A stretch of DNA of 64,000 nucleotides, taken from the NCBI GenBank assembly GCA_013397935.1, contig VZRN01001317.1:2027606-2091605 (forward strand). The letters are read 5' to 3'. Below, in pieces: positions 48,901 to 62,300 of this stretch (position 1 is its first letter; every line of letters begins with the position of its first letter). This stretch comes from Dasyornis broadbenti. Taxonomy: Eukaryota > Chordata > Aves > Passeriformes > Dasyornithidae. The position numbers and the translations under genes were made by a program. The notes beneath the pieces were generated by a model that was not told where the DNA came from, did no database searches, and saw only the letters and a program-made list of their open reading frames with translations.

Positions 48901-51900
48901 TCTTTCCTGTTTAGCCTCAGCCTATCTTGCACCGTCCCAGCTACAGCTGATAGAGACAACAAGGTGTTCCCATATCAGCTGTAACTGCTCTGATGTATTG
49001 AGGGCCCCTGTTCTGTCAGCACAATGTGTTTTCATGGCAAAGTGATAGCTAAAAGGGTCACCCATGGATGTTTTTTCCATGCTTGCCTGCTGCCACAAGT
49101 ATAGATTGCAAAGGTATAGGGAGAATAAAATTTTAATTCTGCTGATGCAAAATAAATCCTACAGTAGCCCAGTAGTTTTACATGTATTCTGGATACCAGG
49201 TCAGGAGTGGGAAGGAACTTTTATTGAAAGATCTCTCTCAAATGCCCAGTTTAAGATCATGAATCTTCCTGGTCTGTTTCATTCTTCCTGCTTACAATTC
49301 TGTTCCTCCAGACTGGGAATGAAGATGTTTTTAAGCTACATATGATCAGCCTTCCTGAGAGCTACAATAAATCCATTTGCAGTAAGCTGTTTGTAGACCA
49401 TGGGGGAGGATGAGAAGAGGGGCCAGGGGAGCTGTGGAAGAGATTAACTTGCTGATTGAATATTCCATGAAAATACAGGATAAATCTGAATAAATAATTT
49501 GCAGCAGTGGCTTGGTTTCCAGCTGCACTGGCAACGAGATAGCATGTTCCAATACCATTTATGAATTCATTTAGAAAGACCTACAGTATTTAAAAAGCTG
49601 ATGAGCAGGTCACCAGTGCAAAACTGTCTTGAAAAACCCAGCATGAGTTTTTTCACAGAGAACATCAACCTTTCAAATGCTGTGTTTTTGTGAATATTAT
49701 TCTCATGTTAAATTGTTCATAATTTTGACAGAATTTTATGTGGTTAGAACAGAAAAGTATGCTAACACTAATGAATATTTTAAAGTATGAAAATGCTTTC
49801 TATTCCAGTTTTTAAGCCAAAAGAAAAGAGTAGTGAAATATTGTAAAATGTCCGTACATTAAAACGGTATTTTTGAAATAATTTGAACAGATGCATTAAA
49901 TTCATGCATCAAAGCCTTCAATGCATTTTTACATTAATCTCTGCTTTGATCATTACTCAGTTGCTTTTCACTCCCAGGGAAATCGGTGTTTGTGGATTCC
50001 CGACAAAGTCAACTTTAGGGTCTGCTTCTCAAGGCATTGTTGTGGGCTACTCTATTTTCTAATGGCTTAAGGTTAAGAATAGTTCAACAGTAAAGAAGCA
50101 GTGGAGTAGTTTCTTCAGAAAAAAAGGTGGATTTTTGAAGGAGACAGGAGTAAAAGGAATTTTATTATCATGTTTTCAGTTATATGTAGATCTATTTTAT
50201 ACTTTTGAGTAGAGTTTACTTAGAGGTATTGGGAACCTCAAGGAAAAAATTAAAATCTTTGCATACAATACTGTAAGCAAAGGAGGTTTTGTCAAGGACT
50301 TTATTTTATTATGCTGTGTCCTGTCAAAATCTAAGCTTCCCCAGGAAGAAGGGGACAAAAAACTGGTTGGTTGGGTCTCTAGGCCACAGTTATGTGAGCA
50401 AAGTAGAATAGGAAGTGACTGGACAAAATAGTGGTGCAAACTCAGGAGAAAAACATATGCATGTCTTAAGAAAAAATTGAAAATTATGCGTGCTTCCCCT
50501 GTTGGCTTAATGTGTTATCAAGAGGCGCCTTAAACAAGGTGAAATTTGTCCTTTCTTGTGGACTGCAACCAAGGAGAACTAATTATCAGGAAAAGTTTTC
50601 TCCTGTGGACTGCAAAATCAGTCTTTAGGTCAGAATAAATGATAATGAAAAAGTATGGTTATTAAGTCTAACACACAGTTTCTAGAGAATAAATCTGAAA
50701 GGTCATTCAATAGGGTATTATCATACAAAAGCTTTCAAGCCTGCAGATTGTGATTTGGTTAATAAAATATGCTGAATATTTAACAAATTTGCATCATGTA
50801 CGCTTCCCTTATCTCTGTTGAATCATTAAATGAGAAAATGTAACTCCCAAGGAACTTTAAGATGGCGATAGAAGTGAAACTCTTCCTTCCAAAAAGCCAA
50901 TCTATTCCTGTGAAAAACAAAATGATAACAAAATAAGAACATTAAAAAAATCCTCAAAGCCCAATTAAAGCATTTCACAGGCAGGGACTGCTGCTAAAGC
51001 ATTTTGCCTGCAGGATTTGGGAACAGAGCGAGCACAGGGGTAACTGAGTCTGGAGAACAACCCAAGGGTGCTGCAGGCGCTGCCACAGGTGGCTCCTGGC
51101 TTTTGTTTTTAGTGCCTCCTACTGAACCTGCCTACCTGAAGTCTCTAAGCGCTAGCAGAGGCTGATTAGAAAGTTCATTCTCTGTCAGATCAGCTGGAAA
51201 TGTAACAGAAAAGATGGTTAGAGTTTGTTAAATCTTTATCTAAAATGTTTGGATTTTTTTTTAATTTTTGTTTTGCTTTTTTAAAAGAAAGCCGAGATGA
51301 GCTTCCACAAGCTCCATAAGCAAGCCATTCAATTCCTTTCTACCATTATTGTTAGATGCTTAATTTAAAAGCTCTCTGCTGCATAAATAAGTGCATCACA
51401 TCTGACCATGAAACTCAGATCATCACCCCACTTACGGAATGTTGGAACAGGGTGTTCTTCATTCTTCATGTCTTTCCTTGCATGCCAGCAGGTATTCCTT
51501 ATCTAATGATTCTTCTTGTTCCCCTGTGGGCAGTTTCCTACATATTTTTGGAAGGGTCCTGCCCTTTGAAGGGAATATCTTGAATTGAAATTAGGTTTCA
51601 AAGAGATTGAAGGCTTTTATTAAATTTCAGACATATGCTCTTGAATGCCTTTGAAAACTGGAGTGTGGTGGCACACAGAATCCAAAGCATCTCCTCTACC
51701 ATGCTGCCTAGTGTACGGTATTTTAATGGGCTCCAGTCTGTAGGAAGAGTGGGAAAGAAATTGCCTACTATGATTTACTAACACAATTTTCCTTACTTTT
51801 TTTTTAATTTATGGATTAATGCTTAAGTATCTACATAAAAATTTGTTTGTTGTCTTGTTTTCCTTCCCCTCCTTTGACAAAGAGTGAATGTGCCACAGGT

Positions 51901-54900
51901 CCCTCTGATTTTACAGAGATGTTGGGAGGAGAAATAAACGTTTTTCTTTACTGAAGGGAGAAAAGTTTTGGAATACTTTTTTTTAAGGATTCAAATAGAA
52001 AGGCTTGTTTAAGGAAAAAAAGTATTTATATCTAACTCAGTTTTTCTTTTTGCAAAGGATCAAGTAAGAAACAACTAGGGAGGCAGCATTAATTTAAAAT
52101 TAAGGTGCTCCACTTAAATTTAGAAAAATCAGAGCTTTTATCCTTGAGCTTTTCTAAGAGCTGTGGTGTGATTTGAGGGTGAGTTTTTACGCCTTTTTTT
52201 TCTCACTGTGAAAATGGCCATATTCCTGTAAACTGATTTTATGAAATAATTTTCAGCTTCTTTCGGAATGCAATTTTGATTTGACATATATTCTTAGAGC
52301 AGCTTTTTAAATGAAAACTTGTTAACAAAGACTAAAAATGAACTAAAGAACATAACATTGGCCAGGGTTTCCTGAGTTGTGGCATGCAAGTGGATAACTA
52401 CTCAAGTTCAGTTTTTTGTTGCTTCTCAAATAATTCTTCTGGTGCACTGAAGGATGTAATAGGAAGGATTGATGTATTCCTGGGGAATTCTAGCTGGTTG
52501 GAAGTGGAACCTTTTAACTCTTTTGTTTTAAAGATTGTGAGAATGTGAATCTAGGTGAGTGCTGTCTTTTGAGCTGGAAAGGGAGGCCTTAAACTTGACC
52601 AAAAGTTTTGAAGCAGAAGAATCTCTGTAGGTACAGGTCAGAGCTGTGCTGCCCTGCCAGCTGAAAAGTTTCCATAGCCTTGTGTCTGCTACAGTCTGTG
52701 TTGGAACAATGAAAATAATGTTCAAGTATTATGGATAGAGCGCAGACTTCTTGCTGTAGGCCATATCAGATGAGAGTTCATTCGTGGTTCAGTTCTTGAT
52801 CTAGTTCGTTTTGATGTGCGTGTTTAATTTTGTCAAGGGAATATGAGAATATGCCACTGCCAGAACCAGGGATGCTGTTGGTATTTCACTTGATCTCCCA
52901 ACATCTTGTTGCAAATGCAAATCCTTGGCAGACATGACTGGCATTGAATGAGTGTAGTGAATCTTGTTTGCATTTTGGGATGCTGTGGTGATAAGAAAAT
53001 GGCAAAATAGAAGCCTGATTTGGATGTAAAGGTTGTACTGCCTTTAAAGGAAGTGGTGCTAGGTGTCTGTGGGATTGTTGTTACTTTTTCCCAACAGTGT
53101 AATGTCAGCTGGGTGAAAACTTCTGTGCGTGTCTGTGTTCCACCTTGTGTGAAACAAAATGTGATGTTCAGTGCATCTTTGAGGTGGGAAGCCAGTCTGA
53201 TACAGATTTTGGTGGTAGTAGCAATGGTTCTACGTTTTCTTACCTTTTTCTCCACTTCATTTTCTTAAGAACATTTTTGATCTTGGAGTGTTTGGAGCAC
53301 AGTTTGGTTTCTCTGGTGAACTTGAGATCACAGAAGTTCCCGTGACTGTGTCGAGACAGGGATGTAGCAGAGCTAACCTGAGATGAAATTCCTGACTAAA
53401 GGTCTTTGTAAATTAAAATTCTGTAAATCAGAATGTAAATGAATTGCAGAGCTTTTGCTAGACACTTTTTTTTGCTGTTGAGAACAAATATTCTACAAAG
53501 CAGTAAAGATACTCTTGTGCACCAGAGCAAAGAGGTTCTTGCATTTCAGTGTTTGAAAGTTGTTAGAAGTGTTATTTATTAGTTGTCTGAGATACAAATA
53601 GAAACCGTTAGAGCAAATGAGCTCCTAATTAAAAGAAGGCAAATTGTTGTTGGTGGATATTGAAAGAGGAGAAACCTAGCATACAACTGGGATTTTTTTT
53701 TCTGTACAGTTGTATTGGATGTGCAAGAAAAAAAGTGATTATTGGCCTTAGAAACCCTGAGAATGAGGCCACAAGTTTTAATTAACAAAACCAAATCAGT
53801 TGTTAACTTTTTGCTGTTATAAATACTAGAGATTAACTTCTGAAGTTCTAGAAAACTACCTCTTTTATTTGTATGGTTTGGTTTTAAAGAGAACCTTCTG
53901 GGCATCTAAGCAAACTTTCCACGCCAAATTTGAGATTAGTGCAGGTTCGTTCTGAGAAGTGGGGATTGTACAAGTGGAAGGATCATATGTCATTACACCA
54001 ATACTTTGTTTACAGGTAATTGTGTAGCAAATAATTAGATCAAAATTCAGGTAGTTTTTGTGTCTGTGCTTCATAAGCAGGAGAGTTTTTATTGTGCCTT
54101 GTTTATAAACTTTAGTGAAATGAATGAATGGAGTCTGCTAAACCACCTCCCCAAGCCTCGAATTGTGAATGTCCTAAGTTCCTGTGATAGCAAGAGATTT
54201 AAATTAAACCATTCAAAAATTGGTTTTTGTTTGTCTTCTACTTTGAAATAGTTTTAAAGGTAAGTTTGATACCCTTTAATGATTAAAAGGGATTAACAGA
54301 AACATTTCAATTCACTATTTGCTTTATTGACATCTGACAATCCTCATGTCAGTAAGCTTTGTTTTAGTGCCAAATCAGAAAAGAAAAAGCACTTTGACTT
54401 CTGGTGACCAGGGCTTTGCCACCTTCAATCCCATTCTGCCGTCAGTTCTTGTACAGGTAGAACTGATGTGCAACATGAATTGGTTGTCACTGCTTCATAC
54501 TGACTCTCCTTGCGTGCCCTGTTGCTGTTCAATTTTACAAGATTGTTGTTTGTTTCAGAGTTGTAGCAGTGTAATGTTAATTTAAACCTTAGCATACTGT
54601 TGTGGTAACTCTGGCAAATGATGGGAAGGATTGTAAAATTTGAGGCTTGTTGTTATTTAGATGATAAAATATGAATGTGTCAAAGTACTCTAAGGTATTT
54701 TAACACCTTGTTCTTGCCCACAAACAGGAATTTAAAAAAAAAAATCAGTGTTCACAGTTGGACTTAAGCAGTTTAATAGTAATTCCTGAGTGTTTCTTCA
54801 AAGTCTGTGTGCTTGCTGTAATGAGCTCCAGTCTGGCACATCCAGTTTGATCCAGGGCTGGCCAGTCTCGTTAAGGGATGCTGTGCTATCTTCACAGGGC

Positions 54901-55225
54901 GGTGCAGGTTTAGCGAGGCAGCTTTGCATGAATCTGCCTTGCATGCTGCAAGCATATGGAGATCAGCTTCAGTAAAATAGGTTTTCATCAAATTACCATC
55001 CTTAATTCAAGGGATGAATAATGGACCCTCAATTGTTATGGCACACAATGAGAGAGAAAGCAGACCTCTATTTAAACATTTATTAAAAATTAAGTAGGTG
55101 GTTTTTTTCCTACTATTTCTCTATACTGATTGTTTCAAAAACTTTTTTGTTAGTTTTTCCCCCCCAATTTCTGTTTTCCACTTCTGCTTATATTTCCTCA
55201 AACTTAAAGCTACAATAAGAAGAGT
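45997..55225. other. No gene recognised; long unique stretch
   Basis: About 9.2 kb without a recognisable exon or repeat body. It contains nine-C and seven-C runs at 46146-46154 and 46521-46527, and AT-rich alternating TATA/TGTA sequence at about 48518-48545 and 48645-48680. A GC-richer patch lies near 51010-51110. A 140-codon minus-strand frame at 52833-53255 has no recognisable domain and is regarded as chance. Confidence 0.5.
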
Positions 55226-56099
55226 TCCCCTCAATAATAAAAGGGATCTACTGGGGGCTGATTGAGTCCATCTGTCAGAGAAGGGGAAGGACATCTTTGC
55301 TCCTAGGCTTGACAAGCTGGTAGTGAGGGCTTTAAACTAAAACTGACTGCAAAGGGGAATTTCAATCCACCCCACTCCTACCAGGCTGAATCCAGTGCCA
55401 GCAAGAAATGCCCAGAAGAAAAGGGGAAATATAGCTTCCATTTTGAAAAAGGAAAACTCAAGGAACTGCAGCCGGTCAGTCTCACCTCTATGCCTCAGAA
55501 AATGATGGAGCAGATCCTCCTGGAAACCGAGAAGGCACAGAGAAAATAAGGAGTTGATTAGTGAGAGGCCATGTGGCTTCACGAAGGCCAAATTGGGCCT
55601 GACAAATTTGGTGGCTTTTTATGATGAGGTTACAGCATTGGTGCATAATGGAGCAGTAGCTGACCCCGTCTGCATGGAATTGTGCAAAGCACCTGGCACT
55701 GCTCTGCTCAATGCCCTCCTCTCTGAACTGTAGGGACATGGAGTTGATGGGTGGATGTGGGTCTGGGGTGACCTTCCAGTGCCTAGAGGGGCTCCAAGAG
55801 AGCTGGAGAGGGACTTTTGGCAAGGGCATGGAGTGACAGCACAAGGGGGTATGGCTTCAAACTGGAAAAAGGCAGGTTTAGATTGGATATTAGGAAGAAT
55901 TTCTTTGAGAGTGGTGAGGCACTGGAACAGTTTGCCAGAAAGGTTCTGGTCTTCCCATCCCTGGAAGTGTTCAGGGCCAGGTTGGATGGGGTTTTGAGCC
56001 ACCTGATCTAGTGGAAGGTGTCCTCCACCATAGCAAAAGGCTGTAACTAGGTGGTCTTTAAGATCCCTTCCAACCCAAACCATCCTGTGATTCTATGAT
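55226..56099 (+). mobile_element. CR1 LINE, internally deleted, with intact 3' end
   Basis: A non-LTR retrotransposon of the CR1 (chicken repeat 1) group in sense orientation. Three CR1 parts lie head to tail. 55226-55437 has the GATTGAGTCCATCTGTCAGA ... GACAAGCTGGTAGTGAGGGC ... TTTAAACTA segment from upstream in the element. 55462-55757 is reverse-transcriptase coding sequence (CCGGTCAGTCTCACCTCT, ATGGAGCAGATCCTCCTGGA, GGCTTCACGAAGG, GTGGCTTTTTATGATG), broken by frameshifts and stops. 55758-56099 is the 3' part (GAGAGCTGGAGAGGGACTTT, AGATTGGATATTAGGAAGAA, GGCCAGGTTGGATGGGG, CCCTTCCAACCC, TTCTATGATT). The joints near 55437-55462 and 55757 imply two internal deletions. No intact protein remains. 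The longest minus-strand frame of the window (55619-56083) is its antisense. The left edge is approximate. Confidence 0.93.
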
Positions 56100-59000
56100 T
56101 TGCTATTTCCAGACTGAAATCTCATTGAATTTACAGACATTAAAATAATCATTAGCTAAAAATGACTTGTTTTCCTGCAGATATCACACAAATGTTAAAT
56201 ATTACACTTTCTACTTTGTAGACCAAGGAACACTTTGCTGAGGGAAGAAGAAGTGCCTTGAAGAGAGAAATAATTTTTATAAAATAAAGTATATCAGTTT
56301 TAGGCACGGATGATGTGGATATATATGCTAATGATGGTTGAGTCTTGGGGTATGTGTACTGTAGTTGTCATTGGCAACTTAACATTGGGTTCCTTGGGTA
56401 ATTGCAGCTAGTACCATGTCTGACTGGTAAAAGCAATATCACAGTTCTGTAGTTAGAAGTGACTAATAGTAGGGTTTTTAATGCCTCCCACTGCAAAGCA
56501 GTGTGTCATTACAGCACTTTCTAAATATAGCTCATCATGCATTTATCTTTTCCTGTGCTGATTGACTCCTATTCTCCTGAGACATATTTAAATGTCATTT
56601 TATCTTTCGGTGGCAGGAATGCTGATAGTTTATCCTAGAATGAAAATGACATTGAACAATATTTTGAAAAGAAAAGGTAGAAGAATTTCAAGCCAGTTTT
56701 GGTTTTGCTTATGTGTTGGCAAGTGGTTAGTTCTAATATTATCTGTAATTTTTAATAAAAAGGAATCACATTGATTTGAGGGGATATTTGGAGAATATTG
56801 GCAGATTGCTGTGTCAATTTGTTTTGAATTGTCAAGGTAATGCATTATTACAACTCCAAATGGATGCGTTGCCATTTTTTTCTTTACTGTAGCTGCAAAA
56901 AATATTTAATATGCTTGGAAAGGAAAAAGCTGAGCACACCATTACGCCTTAACAACAGATACATTCAATGACAGATGGCTATGCATGTTGAGTGTTGTTT
57001 TAAGCTATAATTGGATGCTTATGTAAGTATGCTTAGTCAAATATGTGTAATTAAGCGATCTTTTTAGGCAGGCTAACTTCCAGGGCAGGCCAGGTCTCAA
57101 AGATGTCAAAAGTAATGGTTATACTGGACTTGTTCTGTTGAAACATTTACCTAAACAAAATCCAAATAGAAGCATCTGCTGTTTTCAGTTATTGCTGTTT
57201 ACTGCAAGGCCTGCAAAATCAGATGAGGATGAAAATTAACTGACACAAAATGCCATGGGAGGTTTTGTCTGCTCTATTTTTAAACCTTAAGACATGGTGT
57301 GTGTATGAGAGAGGGAATGAGAGAGAGTCACAAGTGACATTTATTCTTAACACAGCTGGTAATTTCCTTACTATAGTGAGGTATAATAGTAGTGCAGAAA
57401 TTTCTAGTTGAAGCCAGTAAGTTGGTGAATATTAAGCAGAGTCTTGAAAATTGATATGGTTGTCTGAAGTCTATTCTTACTGAGTAATATCCTGAATTCA
57501 CTGTGGACTGTAGGAAAGCTGCGTGGTCAATGAGCACAAGGTGTTCCTGCTTCTTGACAAGTAACCCCAAGCTGCAGAAATACAGATGTGCTGTGCTCGT
57601 CTGCTCTTGCTGTGACGTGGAAGGAGTGTTTTCCCCATGAGATAAGAAAACCTTTTTGGTCTCCAGAGTTGACAGGAGTACTGGGATATTTTTTTATTTG
57701 TTCACATATGAAGTGGCCTGAAATTCTTTATCATAAGGATTTCTTTTTCTTCATTATTCTGTTTAATTTACCCCTGCTCCTATGCTTGCAGAGAGCACCA
57801 AGCCTTCATTCTCCTTTCATATTATGCTAAATAGAGAAAAGCAGCAATTTTGGAAGAACTCCTCGTGTTCAAACCAAGTTTAATTAGTTGCTATATTAAC
57901 ATGAAACTTGGCTTAGTTCTTTAAATTAATCCAAAGTGCTGAACTTGTGAAAACCATAAAAAAGTGTTCTGTGCTTGTATTTTTATTACAGTATCTTCAA
58001 AGTGTGATTGTTCTTTATGGACTTGCCCAGAAAAAAGCCTTTGCACACATGGGCCAAGGTGTTTTCCATCAGACGGTTAAGAATAAACACCTGTTTTGCC
58101 ATCAATGTGACGTTAGGAGAAGCACAAAATAAGCCCCTTGTTTCAGGTTCAAAACAGGAGGATTGTTGTTTTGAATGTTTGCATGTTTTCTATGCACAAA
58201 TATGCCAATTTTAAACAGAAGCCCTCTTCTGGCAGAATGTTTTTAATAATACCAATATTTGATATTCTCTTCACACACTTTCCTTCAGCGAGATGGGTTT
58301 CCAGGAGGTTCACTGATCATCAACTCTTTTTTTCTACTTAGCATGATCGTGATGTGTAAAAGAGCATTTGTTGGTGCCCTCCCCATGGGTGGATTCTCTG
58401 CTGTAGCTACCACATAGAATCTTTGCTTTTGGCTCTGTACCTAATCCCCAGAGGAATGCCCGATTATGTGTAGTTCCTATGTTTGCATCTCCCTGCCAGG
58501 TTTTGCTGTCTGTTTAGAACTGTGTGGCCTGAAATGTCCCTGTTATTTTCCCCAGGAATTGAATAAGGGTGGTACTCTAATTTCTGAATTATTTCTGAGA
58601 GTGAGACGTTTCATAATTAAGTGCTTTAAACTCAGGCTTTCCAAGTATCTTGCTGCATCTAGTCTGGAGTCTTGAGCAGTCACATGGTGACTTCAAGTTG
58701 CTGGGCAACCAGGAAATGCAGTAAATTTGGAAAATATCAGTATTTTCCCCCATAACTATTCCCACGTCTTATAAATTCTGACATATGGATTATTCTTGTG
58801 GTTTTTGTACATCACCAGTACGTTTAAAATGTCAGGGCTTTTTAAAAGTGGATTTGATTTCCCTTCAAATGAAAAGACAACATATGTACGATTTTAATTG
58901 TTGTCATGTTTAGATTACAGAACAGCATTGGTTAGAAAATAATTTGAGCTTTAAGCCTTGATCTTAGTAATTTCAGGTGACATTTCACCTTGCCTTTCAT

Positions 59001-59277
59001 ATCTATCTGTTTTCAAGGAATCTTGTTTGATACAAATGCTAAGCTGTAAGTAAAACTTTATTTCTCTGTTTAAAAAGTATTTTTTTTCATATTACCTTAA
59101 CTCTGTGGATAGCTACAAGAAAAAATGCAGCTCTGTAATGTTGCCTACATTTGAGTATTGATGCTTGGTAATAATAATGAATTTATTCCATACAGGTAAT
59201 TCTTTCATTTAGAAGTTTATCAGTATATTTTAAGCAAGAAGACCAAATAGCCATTTTTTTTTTTTCCTGTTGCTTGC
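56100..59277. other. No gene recognised; unique DNA
   Basis: AT-leaning sequence without repeat bodies. A GA-rich stretch lies at about 57305-57328. A short frame near 57947-58132 overlaps an acceptor-like TTTTTATTACAG at about 57978-57989 but is not recognisable. A 12-T run lies at 59254-59265, just before the next CR1 fragment. Confidence 0.5.
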
Positions 59278-59393
59278 ACAGTATCCTGAGTTGGAAGAGA
59301 CCCACAAGGATCATGGAAGTCCAGCTCCCAAGGACCACTCCTACAACCTCACCTCGTTAATGGTGCTTTCAACTCCAGTATCCAGACTGCTGG
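59278..59393 (-). mobile_element. Short CR1 LINE 3' fragment (reverse)
   Basis: The plus strand reads ATCCTGAGTTGGAAGAGACC, CACAAGGATCATGGAAGTCC, AGCTCCCAAGGACCACTCC and continues for about 60 more bases. This is the typical reverse complement of a CR1 3' region, in which a GGTCCCTTCCAAC-like block precedes the terminal octamer repeats. Only about 115 bp remain. It is 5'-truncated, non-coding, and the terminal TTCTATG units are eroded. Confidence 0.75.
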
Positions 59394-62300
59394 TAAATGT
59401 ATGAAAGCAAAGTTTGGGGTCAATTTGATCTGACTGGGAAGCACAACTTTTTTCTATGAGCACACAGGTTGTTGCTGAGAATTATTTTTTTTAAATTTGC
59501 ACTTAGAGAGTACCAGATGAGATCTGAAGCAAACCTGCACCTTCGCTAAACATGTAAGGCACAGGAAAAGAGTCTCAGTTTTGGCTTTCTCCACTGGTTT
59601 GAGCGATAGTATCTTTTGTTGAAGGAAATTCAGGTGTTTTCTTTTTTTGCTGTTAGTTTTATCAATTACATATGTTCTTGGATATGAACTTTTTATCCTT
59701 GGGAATACAGTACAGAGAGAAAACAAATGTGACTTCTTTTTTGCCCCTACCTTTCTAGGCAGAAGAGGCAAGAAACTTTTTGGAACTGCTTTCCTTGCAT
59801 CTTCAGACAATCTTTTGTTCTGCTGTTGTCTATAGTTTTCAAACAGTTAGCAATGTCTGTGCCAGTTTTGACATGGTCAAAGATCCTTTTTTTTTTCTCT
59901 TTCTTACTTTCAGTAAATAACAAAGGAAACCTTACATTTTTGATGTTGCAGTCTGGTTGCTATGAATGTGAGGGAGAAGAACCCTTTCTATTTAAAAAGA
60001 AAAACGGTATCACGCTTCCTTAAAAAACCTGAAACTACCAAAACCCAGAACAAATAGACATCCTACATAAAGGAAATCTTTGGGTGTTATCCTAAATTAG
60101 CTTGGGCACTGAGGAGGCATTAAAAGCATGAATTAATTCTTCTGAGATTTGGTATTTTTTTTTCATTATTGTTTAAAAACAAAACCCCACTAACAAACCA
60201 AATAGCAACCTGTAAAACCCCTGCCTCAAAGACTGTTAAAAACTTATTTTAGTATTTAAACACTTCCTGTGTTCTAAGTAAATGTTAGCCATAACTTCTG
60301 TGTAGATTAATAACACCTTAGCTGCCACAGTCCTCATTTTCAGATGTTTAATGTGTACGCTGTGCAGTAGCTTGTGGAGTTTTAAGTTATAGCAGAAGTA
60401 TTTTCTATGTAGCCCAAAGAGGAATTTTTATTTTGAAAAAATTGGATTTGCTCTTCTTCACAAATTTCCTATTTTTTAAATCTCTGTACGTGGTTATGGA
60501 ACCCCTTGCAACTGGCTTGATGCAGCTCTTGTCATTGCTTTATTCTTAATACATACTTTCAAAAGAGGAATTCATCCATTTCCTCTCAAAGCCATTGTGG
60601 GGATGCTGTCATTTTTCACATCAAAGCCTACCTTTAGAAGTGTTTGGAAATGTAGGCAGCATCTTTTAATCTTTTTCTCTTTGTGAATGTTTTCTGCTTG
60701 TTTGGAAGCCTTAATTCTCCTACGACAACTTTGCACTCTTCTCTCTCATTGTTTGCTCCTTACTCTGTCTTCATACCAATGCTATTGTTCTTAAGCATAC
60801 CTGCACCAGCGAGGGTATCCCTAAATATTATTGCCACTGCCAGTCCAGCAGTATGAAACAATTTCTTTCCTCTCAAAACATAAATCTGTGCTTCATAAAG
60901 GGCATAAAAATATTTAGCCTGTTTAGTCCAGACTCTGTATTAAGGTTTCTACTTCTCTGGCCTGAGAAGTAGGTGTGACTTTAGAAATAAGAAAATATGA
61001 ATATATATCTGTCTTTTTATAAATAAACTTACATTTTATTTTTCAAGTTAGGTGAGGATGCAAAATGGATAAAATTTTTGCTGTTGGATTAAAGTTATGA
61101 CCATTTTCTCTCCTCTTTAAAATAGATGTGAAGACAAAAATCACTTTTTATTAATCACTTTTTATCAAACTAAAGTCTGTGTTGTAGCATCTGTATGTTT
61201 TGGTATAAAGATTTATTTTGCTCTTGTGAGGATACATCTCTATAAATATCTAGCAATGAAGGCTTTAGATCTGTGTAATTGGTGGTTGCCTGGTGAATTG
61301 AACCATTATTTATCATAATTTTGTGTGCAGTCAAAATTATTTATTGAAATATAAATTCATTTGAAGGTAACTTCTGTCAGGCAAAGTATTTCACAAAATC
61401 ACTTTTATTTTTCATGCCTTCTGGTCGCCATGTATATCCATATCCAGCTACAGATGTATTGATATAAAAATATATATAAAAAAAGCTGGAATGTATGAAG
61501 CCTTTATGAGCATTTTCTTATAAACCAATCTAAAGCTGCCAACTGCAGAAAACACAATAGAAAGCTCAAGTTTATTGTATTTTAAATTACTTTGGAATGT
61601 TACCGGAATAAACTCTATTTATTTAAGAGCTCCAGCAGTAAATTCCAGGTACTGCTTGCTTAAAATATTGTGCACTCTGTTAGTGGAGAAATCTGCAATC
61701 TGCTCAGCAGAGTTTCTTTAGTCAATGGTCTGTGTGGGAACGTGACAGCATTAGTTTAAAGTTTAGATGTACTTTCTTGCACCTAATGTTCTCTGACAGT
61801 GTGTGTTGTAACAACTTCTGGGAATTTGAGAGCTGCTAAACAAAAGTTTTTGCAAATTATTTCTGCAAAGCTTGGTATTTCTGGTGGAAAAGACAGTGGG
61901 ACTTTGCTGCTTTTTATTTTGCTGATAATTGTGCCCCTATTCTGTGTAAAGAAGGGAAATGAGAATATTTTCTTATGTCTAAGCCTTTTTGGACCTGTGT
62001 TCAGCACAAGCCAGTTTCATACCGACTCATGCAATTATAGCCTCAAAAAGTCACTGATGTGTGTGAAGCTTTTTATTTCATATTTCATGTTTAATTAGGA
62101 AGCTGCAGCTACCACGCTTTTAGAATTTAATAAAACATTGAGCTTATTTAAAGAAATCCTGATTTTATCTTAATGTGTAAGATGCAGTAAAATTTGTGCT
62201 TATTTTCCCATGCCTCCAATTTTATTTTTATCAAAATTAAACCAGCATTTCTCAGCAGATGCAAGTATCTAGTGGTCTCTTGAGCCTTTTCTTTCATCCT

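Noticed and set aside
52833..53255. 140-codon minus-strand frame
   Set aside because: No recognisable domain or splice context. A frame or two of this length is expected by chance in 64 kb of this composition, and an overlapping plus-strand frame is equally unconvincing.
55619..56083. Longest reading frame in the window (154 codons, minus strand)
   Set aside because: It is entirely the antisense of the CR1 LINE 3' region and therefore not a gene.
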